DNA of 64,000 bases from an uncultured Lactobacillus sp. (lineage in GTDB: Bacteria > Bacillota > Bacilli > Lactobacillales > Lactobacillaceae): NCBI GenBank assembly GCA_946477855.1, contig CAMKZU010000009.1, positions 1 through 64,000 of the forward strand, in the 5' to 3' direction. The notes beneath the pieces were generated by a model. The model was given only the letters and a program-made list of their open reading frames with translations, had not been told where the DNA came from and ran no database searches. Positions 46,196 through 54,999 of this stretch are shown here, piece after piece. The position numbers were made by a program, and so were the translations under genes. Within the stretch, counting starts at the first letter, position 1, and each line of letters begins with the position of its first letter.

Positions 46196-47350
46196 ATGAA
46201 AGAAGCTTTTTTAAAGTTACCCCAGAGGGTATATCTGGGTGAAAATTTACTGGACAAATTAGGTGAATTTTTGCAAACCAGAAAAAATACGAATGTTTTA
46301 CTTTTCACGGATCAAGGACTGTTAAAAGCGGGTTTGGTTCAACCGCTAGAAGATTACCTGCAAGCACATGGTATTGCTTATCAAATTGAATCCGAAATTA
46401 AACCTGAACCAAGCTATATTCAAGTTGATGCTCTTTTTAAGAAGGTTAGCCAGTTTAACTTCAATACGATCGTAGCTATCGGGGGCGGCTCGGTAATGGA
46501 TGCTGCCAAACTGATTTCACTATTGCTTCATACCGATTTGAGCGTTAAAGATCTGATTAATGATCCGACCAAAGCACAAAAACACTGTGCCACCGTTTTT
46601 ATTCCGACTACTGCGGGTACAGGTTCAGAAGCTACAATTAATGCGATAGTCAGCATTCCAGAAAAACAGGTTAAGTTTGGTATTGTAGCGGATGCAATGC
46701 TCCCGGATTTAGTTCTGCTTGATGGCAATAATGTTAAAAACCTACCCAAGTCAATTCTTGCCTCGTCAGCAATTGATGCCCTCAGCCACTGCGTTGAATG
46801 TTATACGGCTAAAAACGCCACTGTAATGAGTGACGGTGTGGCACTTCTTGGTGCTAAATTGATTTTTAAGAATATTATTAAGGCCTATCAAGACACAAAG
46901 GATATTCAGGCACGTGAAGCGCTGCAACTGGGTGCCTTTTATGGTGGTGTAGCAATCACCGCTTCCGGAACCAACATAGTTCATGCCTTGTCGTATCCGC
47001 TTGGTGGCAAATTCCATATTGCTCATGGCGTAGCTAATGCCATTTTATTTAAAGCATGCATGGAAACTAACAAGCCGGCGATTGAAGATCGTTTAGCAGC
47101 ACTTTGCACTAATATTTGGCCGGAAGAAGGCAGTAAAAGTACTAGTGCAAAAGCCGATTTTGTAATTGCTAAGATTGCAGAAATTGTTGCAAAAACCGAA
47201 ATACCAACTGATCTTAAAAAATTTGGTGTACAGGAAACAGACTTGGACTTTTTAGTTGATTCAGCACTAGAGCAAAAGCGCTTGCTCAGTCACAATCTGA
47301 AAAAATTAACGCGCTCAGAAATTGCTCAAATTTATAAAGCAGTAATGTAG
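46196..47350 (+). CDS. Iron-containing alcohol dehydrogenase family protein
   Basis: A 384-residue group III dehydrogenase. NAD binding is shown by IVAIGGGSVMDAAKLISLL. Metal-ligand region motifs are TTAGTGSEATINAIVSI, SSAIDALSHCVECYTA and HALSYPLGGKFHIAHGVANAILF. Family substrates include lactaldehyde, glycerol, 4-hydroxybutyrate and maleylacetate. In this operon it probably oxidises or reduces a hydroxy or oxo group of the acid sugar or its cleavage product. Starts at GTG 46193 or ATG 46196 both fit the AAGGAG site; longer ATG 46139 lies inside the propeller gene and has no ribosome site. Confidence 0.88.
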   Translation: MKEAFLKLPQRVYLGENLLDKLGEFLQTRKNTNVLLFTDQGLLKAGLVQPLEDYLQAHGIAYQIESEIKPEPSYIQVDALFKKVSQFNFNTIVAIGGGSVMDAAKLISLLLHTDLSVKDLINDPTKAQKHCATVFIPTTAGTGSEATINAIVSIPEKQVKFGIVADAMLPDLVLLDGNNVKNLPKSILASSAIDALSHCVECYTAKNATVMSDGVALLGAKLIFKNIIKAYQDTKDIQAREALQLGAFYGGVAITASGTNIVHALSYPLGGKFHIAHGVANAILFKACMETNKPAIEDRLAALCTNIWPEEGSKSTSAKADFVIAKIAEIVAKTEIPTDLKKFGVQETDLDFLVDSALEQKRLLSHNLKKLTRSEIAQIYKAVM

Positions 47351-47372
47351 TTTAGAAGGAGGAGTTTTTAAA

Positions 47373-48275
47373 ATGTGTCAAACAAAGATTGCTCAGGGTA
47401 TTATTGCAGCAATGGTGACCCCGATGGATGAAAATGGTCAAATAAATTATGCAGAGTTGAAAAATCAGGTTGAGCGGCAGATTAATGCCGGCATCAGCGG
47501 AGTTTTTACGCTAGGCACAAACGGTGAAGGATATATTCTTAGCCATGATGAAAAATTAAAAGTGATGGAAACGGTAATTAAACAGGCAAATCACCGGGTT
47601 CCAGTATATGTGGGCACAGGTTGTGTTTCAACAGCAGAAACAATTCAGTTGTCGCAGCAAGCTGAGGAGTTAGGGGCAGACGCATTATCAGTTATTACTC
47701 CGTGGTTTGCGCAAGCTTCACAGGAAGATATATTTAAACATTATCAAGCTTTAAATGATGCTGTTCATATTCCAATTTTGCTTTATAACATCCCTGCAAG
47801 GACGGGCAATGCTCTTGCACCTAAAACTGTGGCTCGCCTGGCCGATTTGCCGCATATTGCTGGTATTAAGGATTCAAGCGGTAATTTTGACAATATTTTA
47901 CAGTACATTGAATTAACCAGAAATAAGGACTTTGCAGTCATATCAGGTAATGATTCTCTCATTTTGTGGACTTTAAAAGCTGGAGGTACCGGTGGTATTG
48001 CTGCTTGTGCGAATGTATTACCGGAAATTATGGTATCAATCTACCGCTACTATCAAGCTGGTAAATGGGAAGAAGCTAGGAAAGCGCAAGATTCTATCCG
48101 TCCGTTTAGAAATTGTTTCAAGTTGGGAAATCCGAATACAATTGTTAAGGAAGCAACTAATGTCATGGGCTATCCTGTGGGGATGCCACGTGCACCATTT
48201 AATGGTTTAACTAAAGAAGCAGTGACGACCATTCAAAATACTATAGATAAGTATTACAGTGAATATAAAAAGTAG
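47373..48275 (+). CDS. DHDPS/N-acetylneuraminate lyase family aldolase or dehydratase
   Basis: A 300-residue TIM-barrel class I enzyme. Key residues seen are Schiff-base K166 in GIKDSSG, Tyr138 in LLYNIPARTG and the phosphate/carboxylate loop LGTNGEGY. The family condenses or splits pyruvate-containing sugar acids. A lysine-biosynthesis role is unlikely because it lies between an iron dehydrogenase and pdxA2 rather than with dap genes. Likely roles are a 2-keto-3-deoxy-acid aldolase or a dehydratase. An AAGGAGGAG site gives strong translation. Confidence 0.88.
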   Translation: MCQTKIAQGIIAAMVTPMDENGQINYAELKNQVERQINAGISGVFTLGTNGEGYILSHDEKLKVMETVIKQANHRVPVYVGTGCVSTAETIQLSQQAEELGADALSVITPWFAQASQEDIFKHYQALNDAVHIPILLYNIPARTGNALAPKTVARLADLPHIAGIKDSSGNFDNILQYIELTRNKDFAVISGNDSLILWTLKAGGTGGIAACANVLPEIMVSIYRYYQAGKWEEARKAQDSIRPFRNCFKLGNPNTIVKEATNVMGYPVGMPRAPFNGLTKEAVTTIQNTIDKYYSEYKK

Positions 48276-48295
48276 TTGAAAAGGAGACAAAACTG

Positions 48296-49324
48296 ATGGG
48301 CAGACCAATTGTTGGTATTACAATGGGAGATCCTGCAAGTATAGGACCGGAAATATCTTTGAAAACTTTTCAGGATCAACGACTTTATGAAAAATGCCGA
48401 CCTTTATTGATAGGTGATAGTAATGTTCTCGAAAAAGTAATGGAAATATTGCCTGACCGTAAACTGCAGCTTAACCCCATTACTAACGTTAAAGATGCTA
48501 AGTTCCAATACGGGACAATGGATGTTTACGATATGCACGAAGTTGAAATTTCTGAATTGCAGTTTGGCCAAGTCAGCAAAATGGCGGGTAACGCTGCTTT
48601 TCAATATGTCAAAAAAGTGATTGACTTGGCTAATGCCCATGAAGTTGATGCTACCGTAACGAATGCCCTAAACAAAGAGGCAATGAACTTAGCAGGACAC
48701 CACTATGCTGGGCATACTGAAATCTATGGTAAATTTACCCATACTCCAAACTATACTATGATGCTCGCCCACGGCAATTTAAGGGTGGTTCATGTTTCTA
48801 CACACGTTTCTTTGAGAAAAGCCTGTGATTTGGTGAAAAAGCCTAGGGTTGCAGAATGTATTAAGCTGGCTGACGAGGTTTGCCGTAATTTGGGCATCAA
48901 AAATCCGCGGGTAGCAGTTGCAGGGCTAAACCCACATGCAGGAGAAAATGGCTTATTTGGTGATGAAGAAATAAAGGAAATTGCACCTGCGGTTGCAGAA
49001 ATGCGGGCAAAAGGCGTTAACGTGACTGGTCCCGTTCCTGCTGATACAGTTTTTGCAAAATGTCATGGCGGGATGTACGACATTGTAGTTGCAATGTATC
49101 ATGACCAAGGACATATACCGGTAAAAGTAATTGGCTTTCAATATGATGAGCAAAAGAAGAAGTGGGATAGTGTTGCAGGAATCAATGTCACTTTGGGTCT
49201 GCCAATTATCAGAACGTCGGTTGATCATGGCACCGCCTTTGATCAGGTTCTTAAAGGCACAGCTAATGAGGTCAGTTTAAAAAATGCAATTGATTATGCC
49301 GTTAAACTAGCTGAAAACAAGTAG
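48296..49324 (+). CDS. pdxA2: PdxA2, 4-phospho-acid sugar dehydrogenase
   Basis: A 342-residue member of the PdxA family. It opens ITMGDPASIGPEI and has metal-ligand histidines in AGHTEIYG, MYHDQGHIP and SVDHGTAFD. PdxA2 proteins that travel with DUF1537 kinases oxidise and decarboxylate 4-phospho-threonate or erythronate to dihydroxyacetone phosphate, which enters glycolysis. The absence of other pyridoxal genes supports catabolism over vitamin B6 synthesis. It closes the operon before a terminator. GGAG before the ATG. Confidence 0.9.
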   Translation: MGRPIVGITMGDPASIGPEISLKTFQDQRLYEKCRPLLIGDSNVLEKVMEILPDRKLQLNPITNVKDAKFQYGTMDVYDMHEVEISELQFGQVSKMAGNAAFQYVKKVIDLANAHEVDATVTNALNKEAMNLAGHHYAGHTEIYGKFTHTPNYTMMLAHGNLRVVHVSTHVSLRKACDLVKKPRVAECIKLADEVCRNLGIKNPRVAVAGLNPHAGENGLFGDEEIKEIAPAVAEMRAKGVNVTGPVPADTVFAKCHGGMYDIVVAMYHDQGHIPVKVIGFQYDEQKKKWDSVAGINVTLGLPIIRTSVDHGTAFDQVLKGTANEVSLKNAIDYAVKLAENK

Positions 49325-49399
49325 TGCAAGATAATACTGCTGTATTGCCTCATGAACTTAGCAGATATAAATTTAATTAGTCTTTTGGCTTAAATATAG

Positions 49400-49437
49400 G
49401 CAAAAAAGAGCTATCAGTGCGATAGCTCTTTTTATTT
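49400..49437 (+). terminator. Terminator after pdxA2
   Basis: AAAGAGCTATC pairs with GATAGCTCTTT around AGTGC and is followed by TTTT. Confidence 0.88.
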
Positions 49438-49578
49438 ACTCTCTTTGCAATATTTGTATTTAATGAAAGGCCAGTGCCCAGCAATTTAAACACTGTTAAT
49501 AATGGTATTTATTTTACTAAAAAACATTATTTTAATTTTGCTCTTGACATAGACGTCTATGTTTTTTGGTGATATCTT

Positions 49579-50343
49579 CTATCTAAGATATGCGGTATAG
49601 CCAAAATAGAGAGCTTGACACAGGGTAAGAGCTGCAATAGTCCACTTCATAACTTTGATGGGAATAAAACGCATTGCTTTAGGCCCTAGATAACTACCAA
49701 AAAGAACGCCAATTGCCAGTGGTATTGCTGCGGACCAGTATACTTTAGAAGTGAAAATATAAATAATTAAAGCAACAAAATTATTTAATGCGTTAATCAC
49801 ATTTTTCATGGCATTAACAGTTAAGAATTTGTCATCAGTTATTAAATTAAGAATGCCCAGCATTAAAACTCCTGCTGCTGCGCCAAAGTACCCGGTATAT
49901 AAACCGGTAATTATAATACAAAGTAAAGTAATAAACTTAAAAACTAGTTTATTTTTGGAGCTATTGTTCTTAAAGTCTTTCGGTTTAGGTAATAACACCA
50001 TAATGCCTGAAAAGGCAATACAAAAAGGAACAATTTTTTCAAAAGTCTTGCTGGGGAATCTAATAAGTAAAAAGCAGCCAATAATTGAACCGAAAATAGA
50101 AAAACAAGCAAAAAATAGCAGTTTTTGCCAGTGTCCTTTTAATTCATTAATTGATGAGGCCGTAGAGCCAATGCCAGCCCAAATTAGGGCAGCATCATTT
50201 GTTATGTTGGCGTAAATAGGAGGAATACCCAGTGAAAGTAAAACCGGATAGGTTGCTAAAGATGCCATGCCTGCCATAGTTGATGCTAATCCACCGAAAA
50301 TGCCTCCCAAAACAAGATAGATAAATAAAAATACTGTTTTCAT
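49579..50343 (-). CDS. TSUP (TauE/SafE)-family membrane exporter
   Basis: A 254-residue protein with about eight helices and the TSUP pattern: GGIFGGLASTMAGMASLATYPVLLSLGIPP at the N-terminus and TGLYTGYFGAAAGVLMLGIL opening the second half. The family moves sulfite, sulfonates or organic anions. It lies divergent from glucarate dehydratase, and it might carry an organic acid of the pathway, but sulfur compounds are equally possible. AAGGA site before the ATG. Confidence 0.85.
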   Translation of the reverse strand: MKTVFLFIYLVLGGIFGGLASTMAGMASLATYPVLLSLGIPPIYANITNDAALIWAGIGSTASSINELKGHWQKLLFFACFSIFGSIIGCFLLIRFPSKTFEKIVPFCIAFSGIMVLLPKPKDFKNNSSKNKLVFKFITLLCIIITGLYTGYFGAAAGVLMLGILNLITDDKFLTVNAMKNVINALNNFVALIIYIFTSKVYWSAAIPLAIGVLFGSYLGPKAMRFIPIKVMKWTIAALTLCQALYFGYTAYLR

Positions 50344-50468
50344 TATTAATATCCTTTTTGTTGAGATTGCTATAGTTATTGTGATTTATTTTGTGTTATT
50401 AAGCAAGTTCATGACATGTACATAAAGTGCCTTTAAGTAAATTTGAATTTCTTCTATTCTATATTTGT

Positions 50469-50482
50469 TGAAAACGATTTAT
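50469..50482 (+). promoter_or_regulatory. cre-like site before glucarate dehydratase
   Basis: TGAAAACGATTTAT fits the cre consensus at 12 of 14 positions and lies 25 bases before the gudD start. Confidence 0.4.
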
Positions 50483-50506
50483 TAATTAAAAACAGAGAGG
50501 CTAATT

Positions 50507-51847
50507 ATGGCAGTTATTCCTAAAGTGACGGAGGTTAAGGTAATACCGGTTGCAGGTTATGACAGTCCAACTTTGACTTTGAGTGGATGTCATTACCCTT
50601 TTTTTACCAGAAATATTGTTATTATCAAGGACGATAGTGGCAATCAAGGCATTGCAGAAATACACGGCGGTGAGCCAATTAAAAAATCTCTGGAATCATA
50701 TATTCCTTTTGTAATTGGACACGATATAAGCGACTATCGTAACATTATTAAAAATATTCAGGAAAAAATTGGGCATCCAGATGACAAGGGAGAAGGCATT
50801 CAAAAACTTGATATCTCTCAGTTACAGTATGTTGTCCATGCTGAAGCAGCCATTGAATGTGCGCTATTAGACTTAATGGGGCAGTTTTTACATAAACCAA
50901 TGGTGGACATTATTGGTCAAGGCAGACATAGGGACTCCGTACCTTTTTTAGGTTATTTGTTCTATGTTGCGGATCGTGACAAAATTGACTTACCTTATAT
51001 TAAGGATGATCAAAACCAAGGGGCTGATGAATGGTCTAAAATCAGACGGTCAGAAATCATGGATGCAGATGGCATTGTCAATGAAGCCCGCGTACTTCAC
51101 GAAAAATATGGCTTTACCAGTTTTAAATTAAAGGGTGGGGTTTTTGATGGTAAAACTGAAATGGAAACCGTTAAAAAATTACATGAGACTTTTCCTAATT
51201 ACCGCATAAATATTGACCCTAATGGTTGCTGGTCCCTAGAAGAAGCAATTGACTTAATGAAAAAGTATGGCACTAATCTTACCTATGTTGAAGATCCTAC
51301 AAATGCGGAAGCAGGCTTTTCAGGTCGTGAAGTTCTCAGCTATTTCAGGAATGCTACTAATATGTCGGTAGCAACGAATATGATTGCTGTAAACTGGAAA
51401 CAGCTTTATCCAGCCTTGCAAATGAAAGCGATAGATATAGTTTTAGCTGATCCTCACTTTTGGGGGATTGAAGGTACTTTAAGAGTTGCAGCAATTTTGA
51501 ATGATTGGGGGTTAACTTGGGGATCGCACTCTAATAATCATTTTGACATTACGCTGGCTTTATATGCGCAAGTTGCTGCGGCAGCACCTAAGATTACTCC
51601 TGTTGATACGCATTGGATTTGGCAAGACGGACAACAGCTCTGTGATGACGCTTTGCAAATTAAAAAAGGGCAAATTCGTATCCCTAATCGCCCTGGTTTG
51701 GGCGTCACCATTAATGAAAATAAGCTGGCAAAAGCCCATGAATTGTACGAAAAGTTAGGCTTTAAGGGCCGTGATGACACCAAGGCAATGCAGTATCTTA
51801 TAAAAGGTTGGCAGTTTGATCCTGATCATCCAGTATTTGTGAGGTAG
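50507..51847 (+). CDS. gudD: Glucarate dehydratase
   Basis: An enolase-superfamily dehydratase of 446 residues, the length of Escherichia coli GudD, which turns D-glucarate (or L-idarate) into 5-dehydro-4-deoxyglucarate. Motifs in order are FKLKGGV (the KxK base), IDPNGCWS and VEDPTNAEAGFSGREV (metal ligands), ATNMIA, the His base in GSHSNNHFDI, and the end pattern PGLGVTI-E-KLAKAHELY. The match to GudD runs along the whole protein. The next enzyme of the usual pathway (GarL or KdgD) is not adjacent; the DHDPS-family gene at 47373 could serve. GAGAGG before the ATG. Two hydrolase genes follow closely. Confidence 0.93.
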   Translation: MAVIPKVTEVKVIPVAGYDSPTLTLSGCHYPFFTRNIVIIKDDSGNQGIAEIHGGEPIKKSLESYIPFVIGHDISDYRNIIKNIQEKIGHPDDKGEGIQKLDISQLQYVVHAEAAIECALLDLMGQFLHKPMVDIIGQGRHRDSVPFLGYLFYVADRDKIDLPYIKDDQNQGADEWSKIRRSEIMDADGIVNEARVLHEKYGFTSFKLKGGVFDGKTEMETVKKLHETFPNYRINIDPNGCWSLEEAIDLMKKYGTNLTYVEDPTNAEAGFSGREVLSYFRNATNMSVATNMIAVNWKQLYPALQMKAIDIVLADPHFWGIEGTLRVAAILNDWGLTWGSHSNNHFDITLALYAQVAAAAPKITPVDTHWIWQDGQQLCDDALQIKKGQIRIPNRPGLGVTINENKLAKAHELYEKLGFKGRDDTKAMQYLIKGWQFDPDHPVFVR

Positions 51848-51849
51848 TT

Positions 51850-52791
51850 ATGATAAAAACAATTAATCCTGGAAGAAACGAAAAACCAATAGACTTTTGG
51901 GATGACATAATTTATTCAAAAGTAACAGATTTATCTGGTAATAAAGTAAATTTAAAGCTATCCGTTATGGATCAAGAAGAAAATCCGCGTCCAATAGTTG
52001 AATCCCCTGTATATGCCAAAAGAAAAAAAGATAATTTTAAACGTCCTGCAATTATCTGGGTCCCTGGCGATGGGTACAGGCAGACTAATAATAAAAATAA
52101 AGATCTAGGCAGAACTCATTACTTTGCAAAACAAGGATTTGTAGTTGTTTCTGTTCAATATAGATCAAGTGCGCAAGCAAAATGGCCTGCGCAGATTATT
52201 GATGTCAAGACTGCTATAAGATGGGTTCGAAAACACGCAGCAGATTATCAAATCGATGCTGACCATATTGGAATAATGGGAAGATCAGCTGGAAGTCATA
52301 TTGCTGTAGTTGCGGCTATGAATGAAGAACAAAAATATATTGCAAATGAATATCAGGACTTTTCTTCTTCTGTTCAAGCTTGTATTGATTTGTTTGGCCC
52401 CGTAAATATTCAGGATTTGATCTCTCAAGATAGGGAATTAATTAAGTCACCTGGATTTAGATGGCATAAAATGTCTGATACCCATGAAGGGGCATTATTG
52501 GGACATGATCCCGATCACAATCCGCAAAAAGAATGGCAATTAGGATATGAAGCTAGTCCTATCAATTTTGTTAACGCAAACACTGCACCTATTTTGATTA
52601 TGCAGGGCGACAAAGATCCATTAGTTCCAACTAAAGTAAGTGAAGAACTCTATCAAAAATTAGTAGAAGCAGGACTTGAATCTCAGTCATATTTGTATTG
52701 GGTAAAAGATGCAGGTCATGGGACCCCTGAGATTTTTCAAGATTCAGCATTGCAAATTATGTCAGATTTTTACCAAAAATATTTATTTTAA
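51850..52791 (+). CDS. Alpha/beta hydrolase, esterase or lactonase type
   Basis: A 313-residue soluble hydrolase. The nucleophile elbow is GRSAG in IGIMGRSAGSHIAV. The acid is in QGDKDPLVP and the His in DAGHGTPE. The oxyanion region lies in VPGDGYRQTNN. The BD-FAE/acetyl-esterase-like pattern suggests removal of acyl groups from sugars or opening of a lactone. It begins two bases after gudD, so it belongs to the same operon. A link with a glucarate lactone or ester is inference. Confidence 0.82.
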   Translation: MIKTINPGRNEKPIDFWDDIIYSKVTDLSGNKVNLKLSVMDQEENPRPIVESPVYAKRKKDNFKRPAIIWVPGDGYRQTNNKNKDLGRTHYFAKQGFVVVSVQYRSSAQAKWPAQIIDVKTAIRWVRKHAADYQIDADHIGIMGRSAGSHIAVVAAMNEEQKYIANEYQDFSSSVQACIDLFGPVNIQDLISQDRELIKSPGFRWHKMSDTHEGALLGHDPDHNPQKEWQLGYEASPINFVNANTAPILIMQGDKDPLVPTKVSEELYQKLVEAGLESQSYLYWVKDAGHGTPEIFQDSALQIMSDFYQKYLF

Positions 52792-52809
52792 TTAGAAAGA
52801 AGAAAAACA

Positions 52810-53592
52810 ATGGAAGTCGAAATTAAAAGGGATGGCTTAATTTTAAAAGGAGTTTTGCATGTTCCACAAGATAAAAGAAATTATGATTTGTTGCTGCTAT
52901 TTGAAGGTTTGAGGGGTGACCATACTCACGCTACTGTGAGTGGCATTGCCCAAGTAGTTGAAAAGCAAGGTTTTGCTACATTTAATTTTGATTTTGAAAG
53001 TCGGGGTCAAAGTGAAGGCAAATTTGCGGATATGACTTTACTGGGGCAAATTCTGGATGCAGCTGCGGCGTTGAAATATGTTAGATCTTTACCAGGTGTA
53101 AGAAAAATTTATGTTGTAGGGCATTCTACTGGAGGACTAGTAGCACCTCTGCTAGCAGGGTACTTTCATGACCAGATTAGTGGCTTAATTTTAGTTTCTC
53201 CTGCATTGACTGCAGTTAAGCAAGCCAGAGAAGGTCAAATATTTGGTCAAGAGTTTGACCCTGTTCACGTGCCAGAAAAAATATCTTTGCCAACTACAAA
53301 TAATGTTTCACACATTAAATACAATGAAGAATTTGATCTAAACGGTTTCTACATTCGCCAGCTGCAAAGTTTGCCGATGTACCAGATAGCCAAGTTATTT
53401 ACTGGTCCAGTATTGCTGCTACATGCAGAAAAAGATGAAGAAGTTTCACCACAGGCTTCGTATTGGTTTAGAGGGCTATTTGAGAATTCAAAGTTGTATT
53501 TTATTAAAGGAGCTACGCATGGCTTCAAGGAGCCTGGAGTTGCTGTAGATGCGGGAAAATATGTAGCGCAATTTATGTCTGCTCACCATTAG
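52810..53592 (+). CDS. Alpha/beta hydrolase, cinnamoyl/feruloyl esterase-like
   Basis: A 260-residue hydrolase resembling the cinnamoyl esterases of Lactobacillus along its length (IKRDGLILKGVL, FNFDFESRGQSEGKFADMTLLGQILDAAAAL, YVVGHSTGGLVAPLLAG). The triad is Ser in GHSTG, Asp in EKDEEVSP and His in GATHGF. The usual HGF oxyanion motif reads FEGL here, so its activity may differ. Such enzymes free ferulic, caffeic or coumaric acid from plant esters, for example from quinic acid or pectin. It ends the gudD operon at a bidirectional terminator. Confidence 0.82.
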   Translation: MEVEIKRDGLILKGVLHVPQDKRNYDLLLLFEGLRGDHTHATVSGIAQVVEKQGFATFNFDFESRGQSEGKFADMTLLGQILDAAAALKYVRSLPGVRKIYVVGHSTGGLVAPLLAGYFHDQISGLILVSPALTAVKQAREGQIFGQEFDPVHVPEKISLPTTNNVSHIKYNEEFDLNGFYIRQLQSLPMYQIAKLFTGPVLLLHAEKDEEVSPQASYWFRGLFENSKLYFIKGATHGFKEPGVAVDAGKYVAQFMSAHH

Positions 53593-53603
53593 TGGTCAAA
53601 AAA

Positions 53604-53640
53604 TAAAGTGTGATCAAGCTTGATACTTTATCACACTTTA
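53604..53640. terminator. Bidirectional terminator
   Basis: TAAAGTGTGAT pairs with ATCACACTTTA across a loop of about 16 bases, between convergent genes. Confidence 0.75.
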
Positions 53641-53666
53641 TTTGCTTTTTTTATTATTTTACTTTA

Positions 53667-54839
53667 CTAATATGATCCCTTAACGTGAAAATCTTTAGCA
53701 ACGTTATTCTGGTTATACCAGGTAATTTTATTAAGTAAATTGCGCTTCTTGATTACATCCCAGTCAACACGGAATGGCTGTCCAGGGATATCAGGTAGAT
53801 AGAAGCGTCCGTTTTTAATTTCACATTTCACCTTTAAGAGTTTGCCCATAGGTCCTACCATAGGTTCGTGGAATTCAAGAAGCTGGTCTTCATCGTAAAG
53901 AGCGCCCAGACTAGCATTAACCCAAGTCATACCCCCTGATACAAATCTGAGGTTATGTTCTTTGCAATACAGCGAAGTCTGATAATTTTGCCACATGCTT
54001 GGGGTTCTGCCAATATAAGGGTCCAGAATTTGCACGCCATGTTCGGCATAGCCAACTTGAGCATAATAGTTTCTCATTGATTCACCAAAACAAATAGGCA
54101 TGGAACAATTGTTTACTACTTCTTGAATTTCATCCATGTGTTGCGAATTGATTGGCTCTTCAAACCATTCAATTTGATATGGTTCAGCCATTTGGGCAAA
54201 TTTAATGGCATCGTCCTTGCTCCAAACCTGATTAGCGTCAATAGCAATCTTGATGTTGGGACCAACGGCTGCTCTTACCTTTTTTAGCCTGCGCATATCG
54301 CGCTCCATATTGTGTCCCCAATCGCTGCCGACTTTAAATTTGATAGTAGAAAAACCTTCTTTGACAAATCTGGTCATATCACTGACCAGCAAGTCGTCAT
54401 CAGCTAAAAGTGAACCGCCACCTTTATATGCTGCAGCCCAATTTTTGGTAGCTCCTAAAAATTTGTAAAGTGGCAAGTTTCTTCTTGTTGCCATAATACA
54501 TAACATCAACAAATCAAACTGCCCCAAGTCAGTAATTTGTGGAGAATTAAAGCCAAAATTGCGTAATTTCCAATAGATTAAATTATACCAGTCCTTATAA
54601 CTCTTAGTTTCACCAGTTAAAATTAACGGAAAGATATTGTCTACCATTCCATGCGAAGTAAACGTACCAGCATGATTGCCATCAGTATCATATAGTTCAA
54701 CCCAGCATTGTAATGGAATCGCACCACCAAAGCCACCGGTGGCATCACGCCATGGGTGATCTACAGGAACTGAATTTAAATCATAAACAACTGCCTTAGA
54801 GAATGATAATTTTTCGTTTTGATCAAAATCCCAAACCAT
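53667..54839 (-). CDS. Enolase-superfamily protein, mandelate racemase-like, substrate unknown
   Basis: A 390-residue enolase-superfamily enzyme. The KxK base is in STIKFKVG. Metal ligands are Asp in IAIDANQVW, Glu in WFEEPINS and Glu in CFGESMRN. The C-terminal region where many members carry a His or Lys base reads FVSGGMTWVNASLG, with no His, so the catalytic pair is unusual. The N-terminal capping domain has GGFGGAIPLQCWVELYD. It is not GudD, not a typical galactonate dehydratase and not recognised further. A perfect AGGAGG site precedes the ATG; the gene is divergent from a GntR regulator that may control it. Confidence 0.8.
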   Translation of the reverse strand: MVWDFDQNEKLSFSKAVVYDLNSVPVDHPWRDATGGFGGAIPLQCWVELYDTDGNHAGTFTSHGMVDNIFPLILTGETKSYKDWYNLIYWKLRNFGFNSPQITDLGQFDLLMLCIMATRRNLPLYKFLGATKNWAAAYKGGGSLLADDDLLVSDMTRFVKEGFSTIKFKVGSDWGHNMERDMRRLKKVRAAVGPNIKIAIDANQVWSKDDAIKFAQMAEPYQIEWFEEPINSQHMDEIQEVVNNCSMPICFGESMRNYYAQVGYAEHGVQILDPYIGRTPSMWQNYQTSLYCKEHNLRFVSGGMTWVNASLGALYDEDQLLEFHEPMVGPMGKLLKVKCEIKNGRFYLPDIPGQPFRVDWDVIKKRNLLNKITWYNQNNVAKDFHVKGSY

Positions 54840-54942
54840 TAGCAGGCCTCCTAAGTAATCAAATATGTTCTTTGTGACACTTTTAACTTAACACGCTTTT
54901 TAATTAAAGGAAACGGATTTAAAGCTGATACGCAAAGTATCC

Positions 54943-54954
54943 GGGATGGATCCC
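54943..54954. promoter_or_regulatory. Short dyad in the divergent GntR spacer
   Basis: GGGATGGATCCC has five-base arms around two bases. It lies in the spacer between the enolase-superfamily gene and the FCD regulator and is a weak operator candidate. Confidence 0.3.
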
Positions 54955-54999
54955 AGAAAAATAATTATTAAAATTTTGCTGTTTGAAAGGAAAAATAAA

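Noticed and set aside
47373-48275. Lysine-pathway dapA
   Set aside because: Active-site residues are shared by the whole family, and the operon contains acid-sugar genes and no dap genes.
48296-49324. Pyridoxine-biosynthesis pdxA
   Set aside because: No other vitamin B6 genes nearby, and it shares an operon with a DUF1537 kinase, the known sign of PdxA2.
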